A DNA stretch of 10,796 bases from Prevotellaceae bacterium (lineage in GTDB: Bacteria; Bacteroidota; Bacteroidia; Bacteroidales; UBA932). The stretch is taken from NCBI GenBank assembly GCA_031259655.1, contig JAIRLF010000386.1, positions 1-10,796 on the forward strand. The letters run 5' to 3'. The notes under the pieces are model-generated. The model was not told the origin of the DNA and made no database searches. It was given only the letters and a program-made list of their open reading frames with translations. Position 1 is the first letter of the stretch. Each line of letters opens with the position of its first letter. Made by a program: the position numbers and the translations under genes. Below are positions 1 through 7,551 of this stretch, piece by piece.

Positions 1-14
1 ATCTTTTTAGATAA

Positions 15-51
15 TTTTCAAATCGAAGTTAGAAATTTTTACTAATTTTGC
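15..51 (+). promoter_or_regulatory. Bacteroidetes-type promoter upstream of porW
   Basis: The -7 element TAATTTTG lies at 43-50 and fits the Bacteroidetes consensus TAnnTTTG. The -33 element is poor: only a T-run (TTTT at 15-18) lies at roughly the right distance. The string TTTGCGCAT that ends this element also ends the promoter before the aldo/keto reductase at 7524-7532. The start codon at 80 leaves a short leader of about 25 nt. No Shine-Dalgarno sequence is visible before the ATG. Confidence 0.5.
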
Positions 52-79
52 GCATGTTTAATTCTAAAAAATTAAATAA

Positions 80-2785
80 ATGAAGGTTAAAACAGTTTAC
101 CTTTTCTTATTAGTGTTTATTGTTATGGGTTGTTCCACAAGTCGTAACACGTATTTCAACCGCAAGTATCACGATTTGACGGCATATTATAATGTCTATT
201 TCAATGGACGGGAGAGTTTGCGGCAGGCATCAAAAAAAGCGGAAGCGATAGAATCGCAGAATTTTGACGAAATATTACCTGTCTTTGCTTTTGAATACGA
301 ACAAGTCGCCGGATTAGTCTCGGGGGAGATGCAACGTGCTATTGATAAAGGAAATAAAACCGTCGAAAAACATTCTATCACGGCAAAACCCAAGCGAAAG
401 AAAAACATGACCAAAGAACAGCGGGAATTTTACAATAAAAAAGAATTTAACCGCTTTGTCGATGACGCTCACCTGATTATGGGGAAAGCGCATGTCTATA
501 TACACGAGTACAATGTCGCGGAAGAAAAATTCGCTTTCATCACAACCGAATATCCCAAAGAAACAAGCGCTTATGAGGCGCAGGCATATCAAGCCGTCGT
601 ACTTTCGCAGGATAAACAGTACGTCAAAGCCGAAGATTTGTTGGCGTCGCTCACAAAGAAAAAAGATATACCGCGAAAAGTCGAACCTCTGATAAATGAG
701 GCTTTTGCCGATTTGTATATTAAGCAAAACAAATATCAGGACGCCATTCCGTATCTGGAAAAAGCCCTCAAACGAGCCAAAGGGAAAAATAAAAAAATCC
801 GTTTTCATTTCATTTTAGGGCAGTTATATCAAAAAACAAATAACAACTCCAAGGCAGTAGAACATTTCTCGAAAGTGCTGAAAAAAAATCCTCCTTATTT
901 GACCGCTTTCAGCGCAGAAATGGCTATGGCTTCGACATATAACCCCGAAACACAACGGGGTAATATCCGCAAAATATTGGAAAAAGCATTGAAAAACGAG
1001 CAGAATGCAAGCTATCACGACCAAATATATTATGCATTTGCGAAACTCGAAGAGGCTGAAGGAAATATCCCCAAAGCAATAGAATATTACCGCAAATCCG
1101 TATCGGCAACGGGCGTCAATACAAGGCAGAAAGGATTGTCGTATTTAGCTTTGGCTGAATATCATATCAACGACGGCGACTATATCAACGCATACACATG
1201 TTACGACAGTTCGGCAATTATGCTTGGCGCCGACCATTCAATGTATGGAGAAGCATCGGAAAAAGCCAACAAATACAGAAAGTTAGCCTTAAACATGAAA
1301 ATCGTGGAACGCGAAGACGGTTTGCAGAAGTTGGCGGATTTGTCTCAGGAAGATTTGGATAAATTGATTGACGAAAAGATACAACAGGCGGAAAACGAGA
1401 AAAAAAGAATCGCTGAAGAACAGGAACGGTTAGAAAAACTGAAGGCAGATATCGACGCTCAATCATCTCATGGACAATGGTATTTCTATAATTCAACTTC
1501 GCTTGAGCTTGGTAAAACCGATTTTGCCATGCGATGGGGACAACGAAAATTGGAAGACAATTGGCGGCGGAAAAACAAAGGAATACAAGCGCAGTCGGAA
1601 TACGATTTCGAATTGGAAGATGAAGAAACAGCGGATGTTACACAACCTGACCTTACCGACAGGGAAGCTTTTTTGGCGAATATTCCACAGACCGACGAAG
1701 CAAAAAAAGCTTCGAACGAAAAAATTGTGTCGGCAATGTTCAACATCGGAGAGGCTTACAGGGACGATTTAAACAACCTCGCCAAAGCCGCCGAAGAGTT
1801 CGAGAATATAATCCGACGTTTTCCCGACAATAATCTTTTGGTCGAGATTTATGTCGCCTTGTATGAGATATATACGAAAACCGGCGACGTCGACAAAGCC
1901 GGCTATTACAGAAATCTGATGACGCAAAACTATCCCGAAAACCCGAAAGTCCTCGCCGCTACCGACCCCGGATACATCAACAGAGTCAGGACGCAGGAAG
2001 CATCGGAAGAATCGGATTATTACACCGCTTTGGACTATTATACATCGAACCGCTTTGGAGACGCTTACAGAACTTCGGTCAATGGATTGGCAAAATATCC
2101 CTCGGGCAGGCTTGTTCCTCAATTTACTTTGCTTAAAACATTGTCCGACAATTACGATGGCGACATAGTCAGATACAGGGCGGGGCTCGAAGACATTTTA
2201 AAAAAATACCCCGGCAACATGGCGGCTTCTTATGCGCAGAATCTGTTGACCGAGCTCGAAAAATCGGAGTTTAAATGGATTACCGAAACAAAAACGGCAA
2301 ATGCGCAAACGGCAGATACGTCGGAGACAACACAAAAGCCTCAAACCGAACAGAAAATAGCGCCGGACGCTCAGCCGAAATACTTTATCGACTTTAATAA
2401 ACAGGCGGCAAGCGCTCTCAAATCACGATATTCTATCGACGACGGCTCGCATGCCTACGTATTGATTACCGACCCAAACAGAAACATGAACAGATTGCGT
2501 TTCAATATATTGTCCTTCACTACTTCTAATTATCTCGAAGAAAACTATGACGTCAAGATTGTCGATTTTGCCGAAAACAAAATGATAATTGTATCGAAGT
2601 TTAAAGACAGAAGTGCGGCAATTGAGTTTTTCAACAGAATTTCCGGCGACGAAAAAGTGTTTGGAAGTATGACAATCAATGATTATCTGGTGTTTATCAT
2701 CCTCGATTCGAATCTCGAATTGATGCGTAGCGGGAATACGTTTCTCGATTATGTCGAATTTTTTAACAAAATATATACGTATTAA
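80..2785 (+). CDS. porW: PorW/SprE-like type IX secretion system TPR lipoprotein
   Basis: This is an outer-membrane-associated lipoprotein of the type IX secretion system. Its homologues PorW (Porphyromonas) and SprE (Flavobacterium) are needed for type IX secretion and, in gliders, for motility. A short signal peptide ends in the lipobox VMGC, with the lipidated Cys at residue 18. The segment at about 28-46, with YHDLTAYYNVYFNGRESL, is the family's N-terminal signature. TPR-like helical repeats span roughly 125-400 and 550-640. A charged coiled-coil segment lies at about 418-458. It is followed by the family hallmark WYFYN...WGQRKLEDNWRR at about 467-496. The C-terminal domain, from about residue 770, contains the family motif YFIDFNK and probably folds as a separate globular unit. 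The 901-residue length is normal for SprE. It is the first gene of a likely operon with nth, 6 bp downstream. The family call rests on recalled similarity, not a search. Confidence 0.9.
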   Translation: MKVKTVYLFLLVFIVMGCSTSRNTYFNRKYHDLTAYYNVYFNGRESLRQASKKAEAIESQNFDEILPVFAFEYEQVAGLVSGEMQRAIDKGNKTVEKHSITAKPKRKKNMTKEQREFYNKKEFNRFVDDAHLIMGKAHVYIHEYNVAEEKFAFITTEYPKETSAYEAQAYQAVVLSQDKQYVKAEDLLASLTKKKDIPRKVEPLINEAFADLYIKQNKYQDAIPYLEKALKRAKGKNKKIRFHFILGQLYQKTNNNSKAVEHFSKVLKKNPPYLTAFSAEMAMASTYNPETQRGNIRKILEKALKNEQNASYHDQIYYAFAKLEEAEGNIPKAIEYYRKSVSATGVNTRQKGLSYLALAEYHINDGDYINAYTCYDSSAIMLGADHSMYGEASEKANKYRKLALNMKIVEREDGLQKLADLSQEDLDKLIDEKIQQAENEKKRIAEEQERLEKLKADIDAQSSHGQWYFYNSTSLELGKTDFAMRWGQRKLEDNWRRKNKGIQAQSEYDFELEDEETADVTQPDLTDREAFLANIPQTDEAKKASNEKIVSAMFNIGEAYRDDLNNLAKAAEEFENIIRRFPDNNLLVEIYVALYEIYTKTGDVDKAGYYRNLMTQNYPENPKVLAATDPGYINRVRTQEASEESDYYTALDYYTSNRFGDAYRTSVNGLAKYPSGRLVPQFTLLKTLSDNYDGDIVRYRAGLEDILKKYPGNMAASYAQNLLTELEKSEFKWITETKTANAQTADTSETTQKPQTEQKIAPDAQPKYFIDFNKQAASALKSRYSIDDGSHAYVLITDPNRNMNRLRFNILSFTTSNYLEENYDVKIVDFAENKMIIVSKFKDRSAAIEFFNRISGDEKVFGSMTINDYLVFIILDSNLELMRSGNTFLDYVEFFNKIYTY

Positions 2786-2791
2786 ATTGCC

Positions 2792-3454
2792 ATGACTGCC
2801 GGAGAAATGAATACGGATGAGAGATTTACGAACGTAATGAACTGGTTCAGGACGAATGTGCCGGTAGCCGAGACGGAGTTGAATTACGAAAACCCTTATC
2901 AGCTGATTGTTGCAGTGATTTTGTCGGCGCAGTGTACCGATAAGCGGGTCAATATTGTAACGAAAGAGTTTTTCAAGAAATATCCTACGGTTGAATCGTT
3001 GGCGAAAGCGGAGTTGTCCGATATTTTTGAGTTGATAAAATCGGTCTCCTATCCGAACAATAAATCGAAACATTTGTTAGGAATGGCGCAAATGTTGGCA
3101 AATGAGTTTAATAGTAAAGTTCCCGACAATATCGACGATTTGCAGAAACTGCCGGGAGTGGGACGTAAAACGGCGAATGTCATCGTTTCCGTGATTTTCA
3201 AGAAACCGGCAATGGCAGTTGATACTCACGTGTTTCGTGTTGCCGAACGGGTTGGGCTTGCCGTCAATTCCAAAACTCCGTTAGAGACGGAAAAACAATT
3301 GGTTAAAGGCATTCCCGAACAGGATTTGCCTGTTGCGCATCACTGGCTTATATTGCACGGAAGATATGTGTGCACAGCCCGAAAACCGAAATGCGCCGAA
3401 TGCGGAATTAAAAATTATTGTAAATATTATTTTAATAGTAAAGGCTATGAATAA
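2792..3454 (+). CDS. nth: Endonuclease III (DNA glycosylase/AP lyase)
   Basis: Endonuclease III removes oxidised pyrimidines from DNA and cleaves the abasic site by beta-elimination, in base excision repair. The helix-hairpin-helix LPGVGRKTANV begins at residue 120 and includes the catalytic Lys126. The catalytic Asp is Asp144 in VDTHVFRV. The 18-residue spacing between them equals that of Lys120 and Asp138 in the E. coli enzyme. The C-terminal iron-sulfur loop is complete: Cys194, 201, 204 and 210 form C-X6-C-X2-C-X5-C, as expected for a [4Fe-4S] cluster. The 220-residue length is typical. The first ATG at 2792 gives a six-base gap after porW. A second in-frame ATG at 2807 is possible and would shorten the protein by only five residues. 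It has no promoter of its own and is probably co-transcribed with porW. Confidence 0.97.
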   Translation: MTAGEMNTDERFTNVMNWFRTNVPVAETELNYENPYQLIVAVILSAQCTDKRVNIVTKEFFKKYPTVESLAKAELSDIFELIKSVSYPNNKSKHLLGMAQMLANEFNSKVPDNIDDLQKLPGVGRKTANVIVSVIFKKPAMAVDTHVFRVAERVGLAVNSKTPLETEKQLVKGIPEQDLPVAHHWLILHGRYVCTARKPKCAECGIKNYCKYYFNSKGYE

Positions 3455-4112
3455 GCAAATATTTGATTTTCTGTCCGATTTGGAAAGAAACAACAACAGA
3501 GAGTGGTTCGCTCAAAACAAAAAACGGTACGAGGAAGCAAAAAAAACACTCGAACGTTTTGTTACGAAATTGATATTGAATATCAATTCGTTCGACCCGA
3601 GTATCGACATAAAAGACGCCTCGAAAACTTTTTTCAGGATTTACAGAGACACGCGTTTTTCGCTGAACAAAGACCCGTACAAGATTAATTTCGGGTCGAT
3701 AATTGTTCCCGAAGAGCACAGGCGAAATTCCTGCGGTTATCCCGCTTATTACCTTCATCTGCAAAACAACGAAAATTTTGTCTCTCTGGGTGTTTATATG
3801 CCAAGTCCTCAAGTACTGAAACAGTTGCGCTGTGCGATAGACGAGGATTTCGAATCGTTTTCCGAGATAATGGCAAAGCTAAAGGACGATTTCGGCGATT
3901 TGTCGCGCGAAGAAGAACCGTTGAAACGCGTCCCGACGGGTTTCGACAAAAACAGTCCTGCAGCAGAGTATCTTAAACTGAAGAACTTTTATGTTTTCAA
4001 AGAATTTTCGAATGCAGAGGTCTTGCAAGAAGATTTTCTCGAAAGAATAGTATCGCTATATAAAGCGAGTTACGAACTTAAAGAGTGGTTTGTGAAAGCA
4101 ATAACCTGTTAA
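3447..4112 (+). CDS. DUF2461 (TIGR02453) family protein of unknown function
   Basis: This 221-residue soluble protein belongs to the DUF2461 family, which is widespread but without an established function. Hallmarks seen are FLSDLERNNNREWF at residues 8-21 and FFRIYRDTRFSLNKDPYK at 62-79. A central YYLHLQ...GVYMPSPQVLKQLR segment lies at about 101-128. The family's usual size is close to this length. The start was set at ATG 3447. An open frame continues upstream to an ATG at 3333, but that extension lies wholly inside nth and the conserved family N-terminus begins at 3447. This start overlaps the nth stop by eight bases, a sign of translational coupling. A weak AAGG lies at 3441-3444. There is no signal peptide or membrane segment, so it is presumed cytoplasmic. 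Confidence 0.88.
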   Translation: MNKQIFDFLSDLERNNNREWFAQNKKRYEEAKKTLERFVTKLILNINSFDPSIDIKDASKTFFRIYRDTRFSLNKDPYKINFGSIIVPEEHRRNSCGYPAYYLHLQNNENFVSLGVYMPSPQVLKQLRCAIDEDFESFSEIMAKLKDDFGDLSREEEPLKRVPTGFDKNSPAAEYLKLKNFYVFKEFSNAEVLQEDFLERIVSLYKASYELKEWFVKAITC

Positions 4113-4154
4113 TATGTAATTAATAACGAAATAATAATAATAAATTGTATAAAG

Positions 4155-4559
4155 ATGAGATATTTAATATGCATTTTTTGCGGATTTGCCTTGTTTGTAG
4201 CGTGTGGCGGCGGCAAATCCGAGATTACTTCGTCGGAATGGAAGCTTGTTTCGGTAGTTTCCGGAAACGATTTGTTGACCACCGAAAACGTTAAGAAACA
4301 GTCTACTCTCAAAATCGAAGCCAACGGTTCGGTTCACGGACAAGGCGGTTGCAATACTTTTTTGGGAGTGGCGGTAATTAGCGGAACTACAATTCAATTC
4401 GACAAAATTGTAGTAACGCAGATGGCTTGTTTCGACATGAAAATCGAAACGGCATTTTTAGACGCACTGAAAGACTCGAATTCGTTCGTCGTGGAATCGG
4501 GAAATCTGAAATTGAAAAAAGACGGCAAGGTTATAGCAACATTTTCGGCAATCGAGTAA
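4155..4559 (+). CDS. META/HslJ-domain lipoprotein
   Basis: This is a small (134 residue) envelope lipoprotein. The signal peptide ends in the lipobox FVAC, with the acylated Cys at residue 17, followed by Gly-Gly-Gly. Single Gly residues at +2 to +4 do not decide which membrane it sits in. The rest fits the META/HslJ domain: SSEWKLVSV at about 26-34, GGCN at 64-67, and VTQMACF at 87-93. Cys66 and Cys92 could form a disulfide. Family members are linked to heat-shock and novobiocin resistance (HslJ in E. coli) and to motility in Leishmania, but the molecular role is not known. It starts 42 bp after the DUF2461 gene and ends 22 bp before the sensor kinase. No promoter was recognised, so its transcription unit is uncertain. 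It could feed envelope state to the kinase, but nothing in the sequence proves this. Confidence 0.85.
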   Translation: MRYLICIFCGFALFVACGGGKSEITSSEWKLVSVVSGNDLLTTENVKKQSTLKIEANGSVHGQGGCNTFLGVAVISGTTIQFDKIVVTQMACFDMKIETAFLDALKDSNSFVVESGNLKLKKDGKVIATFSAIE

Positions 4560-4581
4560 TTTAAAGACAGTTTAATATAAT

Positions 4582-5835
4582 ATGCCCTTGTCTAAAAGTA
4601 AACGACGACGTCAGATATTGGCGAGACAGGCTTTTTCACACATGCTTCATGTCGAGTTCAACCGTTCGTTGACATTGATTGCCGACCGTGATTTGTTGGT
4701 AAACAACATCGAATCGAAAATCTTGCAAATCGCGCCGGTTAACAGGATTATAATTTTCCTGCTGAACTCCGAAACCGAAAAATATGTCTATGGAAGCAAA
4801 CAACCGGACGAATTGTTTGATAAGATACAGTTTACGCTTAACAGCAAATTAGTTAACTGGTTGTCGGTGAACGAAACGTATTTTCATGTGTCCCGTCTGA
4901 GTAACGCTATGTCATATCTCTCGGACAACGAGCAGGATTTGATTCGCGAGGCGGATATAGATTTGATTTTTCCCTTGAAAGTGATTAATCATCTCAACGG
5001 GTTTGTTTTGTTGGGAAAGCGTTCCGACAGGGAAAAATTTTCGAGATATGATATTGATTTGTTGAAACTCTTGCTCGACCAAGCCGCTTTTGCGCTCGAA
5101 AACACCGCTCTATACGAGGAACAGAGTGCGCGTATCAAGAAAATGTATCGTGCCGACCGTCTTGCTATTCTTGGACAGTTGGCGGCGGGAGCGGCGCACG
5201 AAATTCGTAATCCCTTGACCGCCATACGCAGCACTATACAGTATTTGGGCAAAGGCATGCATGATGCGGACAAACTGGAGATGATTAACGAGTTGATGGA
5301 AGAAGTAGACCGCATCAATAAAATCGTGCAGGGATTGCTGTCGTTTGCCAAACCCTCGGAACTGGAAAAGAGTAAGGTCGATATCGTGCAACTGCTACAG
5401 CAAACGCTGGTGTTGCTTAACAATACTATTATCCAAAAACAAATTGACGTGGATTTGAATATCAGTGTGAAAAACACTGTTGTCACTGCCGATGCTTCGC
5501 AATTGAAACAGGTGTTTCTAAATGTCATACTCAACGCTGTGGAAGCGATGGAAAACAGCATGGAAAAGAAGTTGACGCTTGGCGTCGAATCGGGACGTTC
5601 GTTAGATTATCAATCGAGATATTTGCTGATTTCTGTTACGGATTCGGGTAAAGGAATTGAACCCAACGATATCGAAAACATTTTTATTCCTTTCTATACC
5701 ACTAAAAAAGATGGAACAGGACTTGGATTGCCGATTTCTTACGGCATTGTCAACCAACATGGAGGAGAACTGGAAATCAACAGCGCGCCCGGAAAAGGCG
5801 TTACTGTGGTGATAAAATTAATGCAAACACTATAA
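4582..5835 (+). CDS. Soluble GAF-domain sensor histidine kinase (NtrB-like)
   Basis: This histidine kinase autophosphorylates and passes phosphate to the response regulator encoded 14 bp downstream. No transmembrane segment is visible, so it should be cytoplasmic. A very basic N-terminus (KSKRRR) precedes a GAF-like sensor domain at about 20-175. A coiled linker at about 175-195 leads to the dimerisation/phosphoacceptor helix. The H-box AAGAAHEIRNPLTAI carries the phosphorylated His206. The ATPase domain shows the N-box NVILNAVEAM at 314-323, G1 box DSGKGI at 354-359, F-box FIPFYTTK at 368-375 and G2 box GTGLGL at 378-383. All catalytic motifs are intact. Its H-box class is typical of kinases that partner NtrC-type regulators. 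The GAF ligand cannot be told from sequence. Confidence 0.93.
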   Translation: MPLSKSKRRRQILARQAFSHMLHVEFNRSLTLIADRDLLVNNIESKILQIAPVNRIIIFLLNSETEKYVYGSKQPDELFDKIQFTLNSKLVNWLSVNETYFHVSRLSNAMSYLSDNEQDLIREADIDLIFPLKVINHLNGFVLLGKRSDREKFSRYDIDLLKLLLDQAAFALENTALYEEQSARIKKMYRADRLAILGQLAAGAAHEIRNPLTAIRSTIQYLGKGMHDADKLEMINELMEEVDRINKIVQGLLSFAKPSELEKSKVDIVQLLQQTLVLLNNTIIQKQIDVDLNISVKNTVVTADASQLKQVFLNVILNAVEAMENSMEKKLTLGVESGRSLDYQSRYLLISVTDSGKGIEPNDIENIFIPFYTTKKDGTGLGLPISYGIVNQHGGELEINSAPGKGVTVVIKLMQTL

Positions 5836-5849
5836 AGAAACGATGTAAC

Positions 5850-7226
5850 ATGACGAAGAAACGTATTTTGATAGCCGACGATGAAGCGAAAATCAGGAAG
5901 GTGATGAGCCTGCTGTTACGGGACGAAGGATACGAAGTGTTGGCGGTAGATAACGGTGTAGCGGCTGTTGACGAAGCCGGACGGTTTAATCCCGACCTCG
6001 TGCTGCTCGACCATCAGATGCCGGATATGACGGGAATGGATGCGCTCAAGCAGATAAAAAGCAAACATCCTGCTGCGGTGATTATCATTGTCACCGCTCA
6101 CGGCTCGATTTCTTTGGCAGTAAATGCAATTAAGGAGGGAGCTTACGATTTTATCGAAAAACCTTTCGACAACGACCAATTGTTGTTGACGGTGCGTCGA
6201 GCTATCGAATACAAAGACCTGTCGGGTGAGTTATATCAGTTGAAAGAACGTATCGACGAAACATATTCGCTCGGGCAAATCGTTGGCAGCAGCGCTAAAT
6301 TGCAGCAAGTGATGTCGCAAGTGCGAAAGGTCGCCGCTACATCCGCTACGGTGTTGATATTGGGCGAAAGCGGGGTAGGAAAGGAACTCATTGCACGCGC
6401 TGTACACAGTTTCAGCCAACGTTCGGACAAGATTTTGGTGACGCTTAATTGCGGAGCTATACCTTTATCTTTGGTCGAAAGCGAACTGTTCGGTCACGAA
6501 AAAGGCGCTTTTACCGATGCTAAGGAAATGCATCGAGGAGCTTTCGAACAGGCTAACGAAGGTACGCTGTTCCTCGACGAAATCGGCGAACTGCCGCTCG
6601 AAGCTCAGGTGAAACTCCTGCGCGCTTTAGAAAACAGGACTATCACTCGCGTTGGAGGCAAAAATCCTGTAGCGGTGGATATTCGAATCATCGCCGCTAC
6701 AAACCGTAATCTGGAAGAAAAAGTCAGGCAGGGACTTTTTCGTTTAGACTTGCTTTACCGACTCAATGTGTTTACTATACAAGTCCCTCCGTTGCGCGAA
6801 CGTCGAGATGATATTCCGCAATTGACCGATTATTTCATAGCCAAGTATAACAAAATTTTGGACGTGAACGTTGCAGGTATCACTCAACAGGCTATCAATA
6901 AACTGATACAGTACGAATGGCCCGGCAATATCCGTGATTTGGAAAATGCTATGCAAAGCGCTATGATTCTGTCGCAAAACGGCGTTATCGACGTCGAACA
7001 GTTACCGATGCGCATCAAAGGTTATCCTATGTCTATCGAAGCAGAACTCTTGAACGAGGATATTTATCCGACAAATATCATCCGTAAAACTAATTCGGCA
7101 GTGGAGAAAAACTTACTCGAAGAAACTCTCAAACGTTGTAACTATAACAGAACATTGACCGCCAATACTCTTAATATCAGTAGAAAAACACTGTTCAATA
7201 AAATGAAAAAATACGGACTGCTGTGA
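5850..7226 (+). CDS. NtrC-family sigma-54-dependent response regulator
   Basis: This is the cognate regulator of the kinase just upstream. When phosphorylated it should oligomerise, hydrolyse ATP and open sigma-54 RNA polymerase complexes. The receiver domain (about 4-118) has acidic Asp10/Asp11, phosphoacceptor Asp54, Thr82 and Lys104. The AAA+ domain (about 142-370) has Walker A GESGVGKE at 172-179, Walker B GTLFLDE at 238-244, sensor-I ATN at 283-285, the candidate arginine-finger region at Arg298/Arg304, and WPGNIRDLEN at 357-366. The Fis-type helix-turn-helix covers about 418-456. The sigma-54 contact loop reads GAFTDA (219-224) where the textbook motif is GAFTGA. The length of 458 is normal and the protein is intact. 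I found no clear -24/-12 promoter in any intergenic gap here, so its targets are probably elsewhere. Confidence 0.95.
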   Translation: MTKKRILIADDEAKIRKVMSLLLRDEGYEVLAVDNGVAAVDEAGRFNPDLVLLDHQMPDMTGMDALKQIKSKHPAAVIIIVTAHGSISLAVNAIKEGAYDFIEKPFDNDQLLLTVRRAIEYKDLSGELYQLKERIDETYSLGQIVGSSAKLQQVMSQVRKVAATSATVLILGESGVGKELIARAVHSFSQRSDKILVTLNCGAIPLSLVESELFGHEKGAFTDAKEMHRGAFEQANEGTLFLDEIGELPLEAQVKLLRALENRTITRVGGKNPVAVDIRIIAATNRNLEEKVRQGLFRLDLLYRLNVFTIQVPPLRERRDDIPQLTDYFIAKYNKILDVNVAGITQQAINKLIQYEWPGNIRDLENAMQSAMILSQNGVIDVEQLPMRIKGYPMSIEAELLNEDIYPTNIIRKTNSAVEKNLLEETLKRCNYNRTLTANTLNISRKTLFNKMKKYGLL

Positions 7227-7262
7227 ATTTTGTTTTTCGAGTAAAAACAGATCCACATTTCA

Positions 7263-7294
7263 TTTGTCAAATCACACAAGTGGAATTTGACAAG
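7263..7294. repeat. Inverted repeat, 10-bp arms, downstream of the response regulator
   Basis: The left arm TTTGTCAAAT (7263-7272) pairs with the right arm ATTTGACAAG (7285-7294): nine Watson-Crick pairs and one outer G-T pair. The spacer is 12 nt. No T-run follows, so it is not a normal intrinsic terminator. It could be an operator-like dyad or an mRNA 3' structure, 36 nt beyond the regulator's stop codon. Confidence 0.55.
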
Positions 7295-7369
7295 GATATA
7301 GTAATCGACGTAACAACCGTTTAGCGACACAGGAAATTAATCCGGGTTTTACAGAAATATAAGTAAAAA

Positions 7370-7395
7370 GCGGTCTGTATTAGTCCGCCTTTTTT
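7370..7395 (+). terminator. Rho-independent terminator after the two-component operon
   Basis: GCGG (7370-7373) pairs with CCGC (7385-7388). After a T-T mismatch, CTG (7375-7377) can pair with TAG (7381-7383), leaving a three-base loop. The T-run at 7390-7395 follows after one C. The core stem is short, but its GC content and the T-run suit a terminator for the regulator transcript. Confidence 0.65.
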
Positions 7396-7498
7396 AATCA
7401 TATTCTGCATCCTTATTAGGATAATAAGCAATAGTTTTGTTGTGAATTTCGGTAATATCACGACGTGAATAGTTATGAGTTATATAGTTCAATAAAAA

Positions 7499-7532
7499 TT
7501 TGTTCGATATATTAAAAATAAAGTATCTTTGC
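7499..7532 (+). promoter_or_regulatory. Bacteroidetes-type promoter for the aldo/keto reductase
   Basis: TTTG at 7499-7502 is a perfect -33 element. TATCTTTG at 7524-7531 fits -7 TAnnTTTG. The 21-nt spacing between them is the expected distance. The start codon follows at 7552, giving a leader of only about 12-15 nt. This is the clearest promoter in the window. Confidence 0.75.
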
Positions 7533-7551
7533 GCATTAAATTTGAATTGAT

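Larger units (their letters stand above)
7227..7551. other. 325-bp intergenic region between regulator and aldo/keto reductase
   Basis: No gene is supported here. From left to right it holds an inverted repeat (7263-7294), an intrinsic terminator (7370-7395), a stretch of AT-rich sequence without recognisable content (7396-7498), and the promoter of the next gene (7499-7532). Short open frames on both strands in this gap lack any recognisable family. Confidence 0.7.

Noticed and set aside
2423..3073. Long reverse-strand open frame over porW and nth
   Set aside because: It straddles two well-supported genes on the other strand and its translation shows no domain.
3333..3446. Upstream extension of the DUF2461 frame to an ATG at 3333
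   Set aside because: It lies entirely inside nth, over the iron-sulfur cysteine codons, and the conserved family N-terminus starts at 3447.
4989..5561. 190-codon reverse-strand open frame inside the kinase gene
   Set aside because: Its Ser/Cys-rich translation is the antisense of intact kinase motifs and has no family features.
7394..7500. Reverse-strand frame tail in the 325-bp gap as a possible gene fragment
   Set aside because: Its translation (ending near NKDAEYD) resembles no family I know, and it reaches into the AKR gene's antisense.
4113..7551. Sigma-54 (-24/-12) promoter near the NtrC-type regulator
   Set aside because: No TGGCAC-N5-TTGC-like string was found in the intergenic gaps read by eye.
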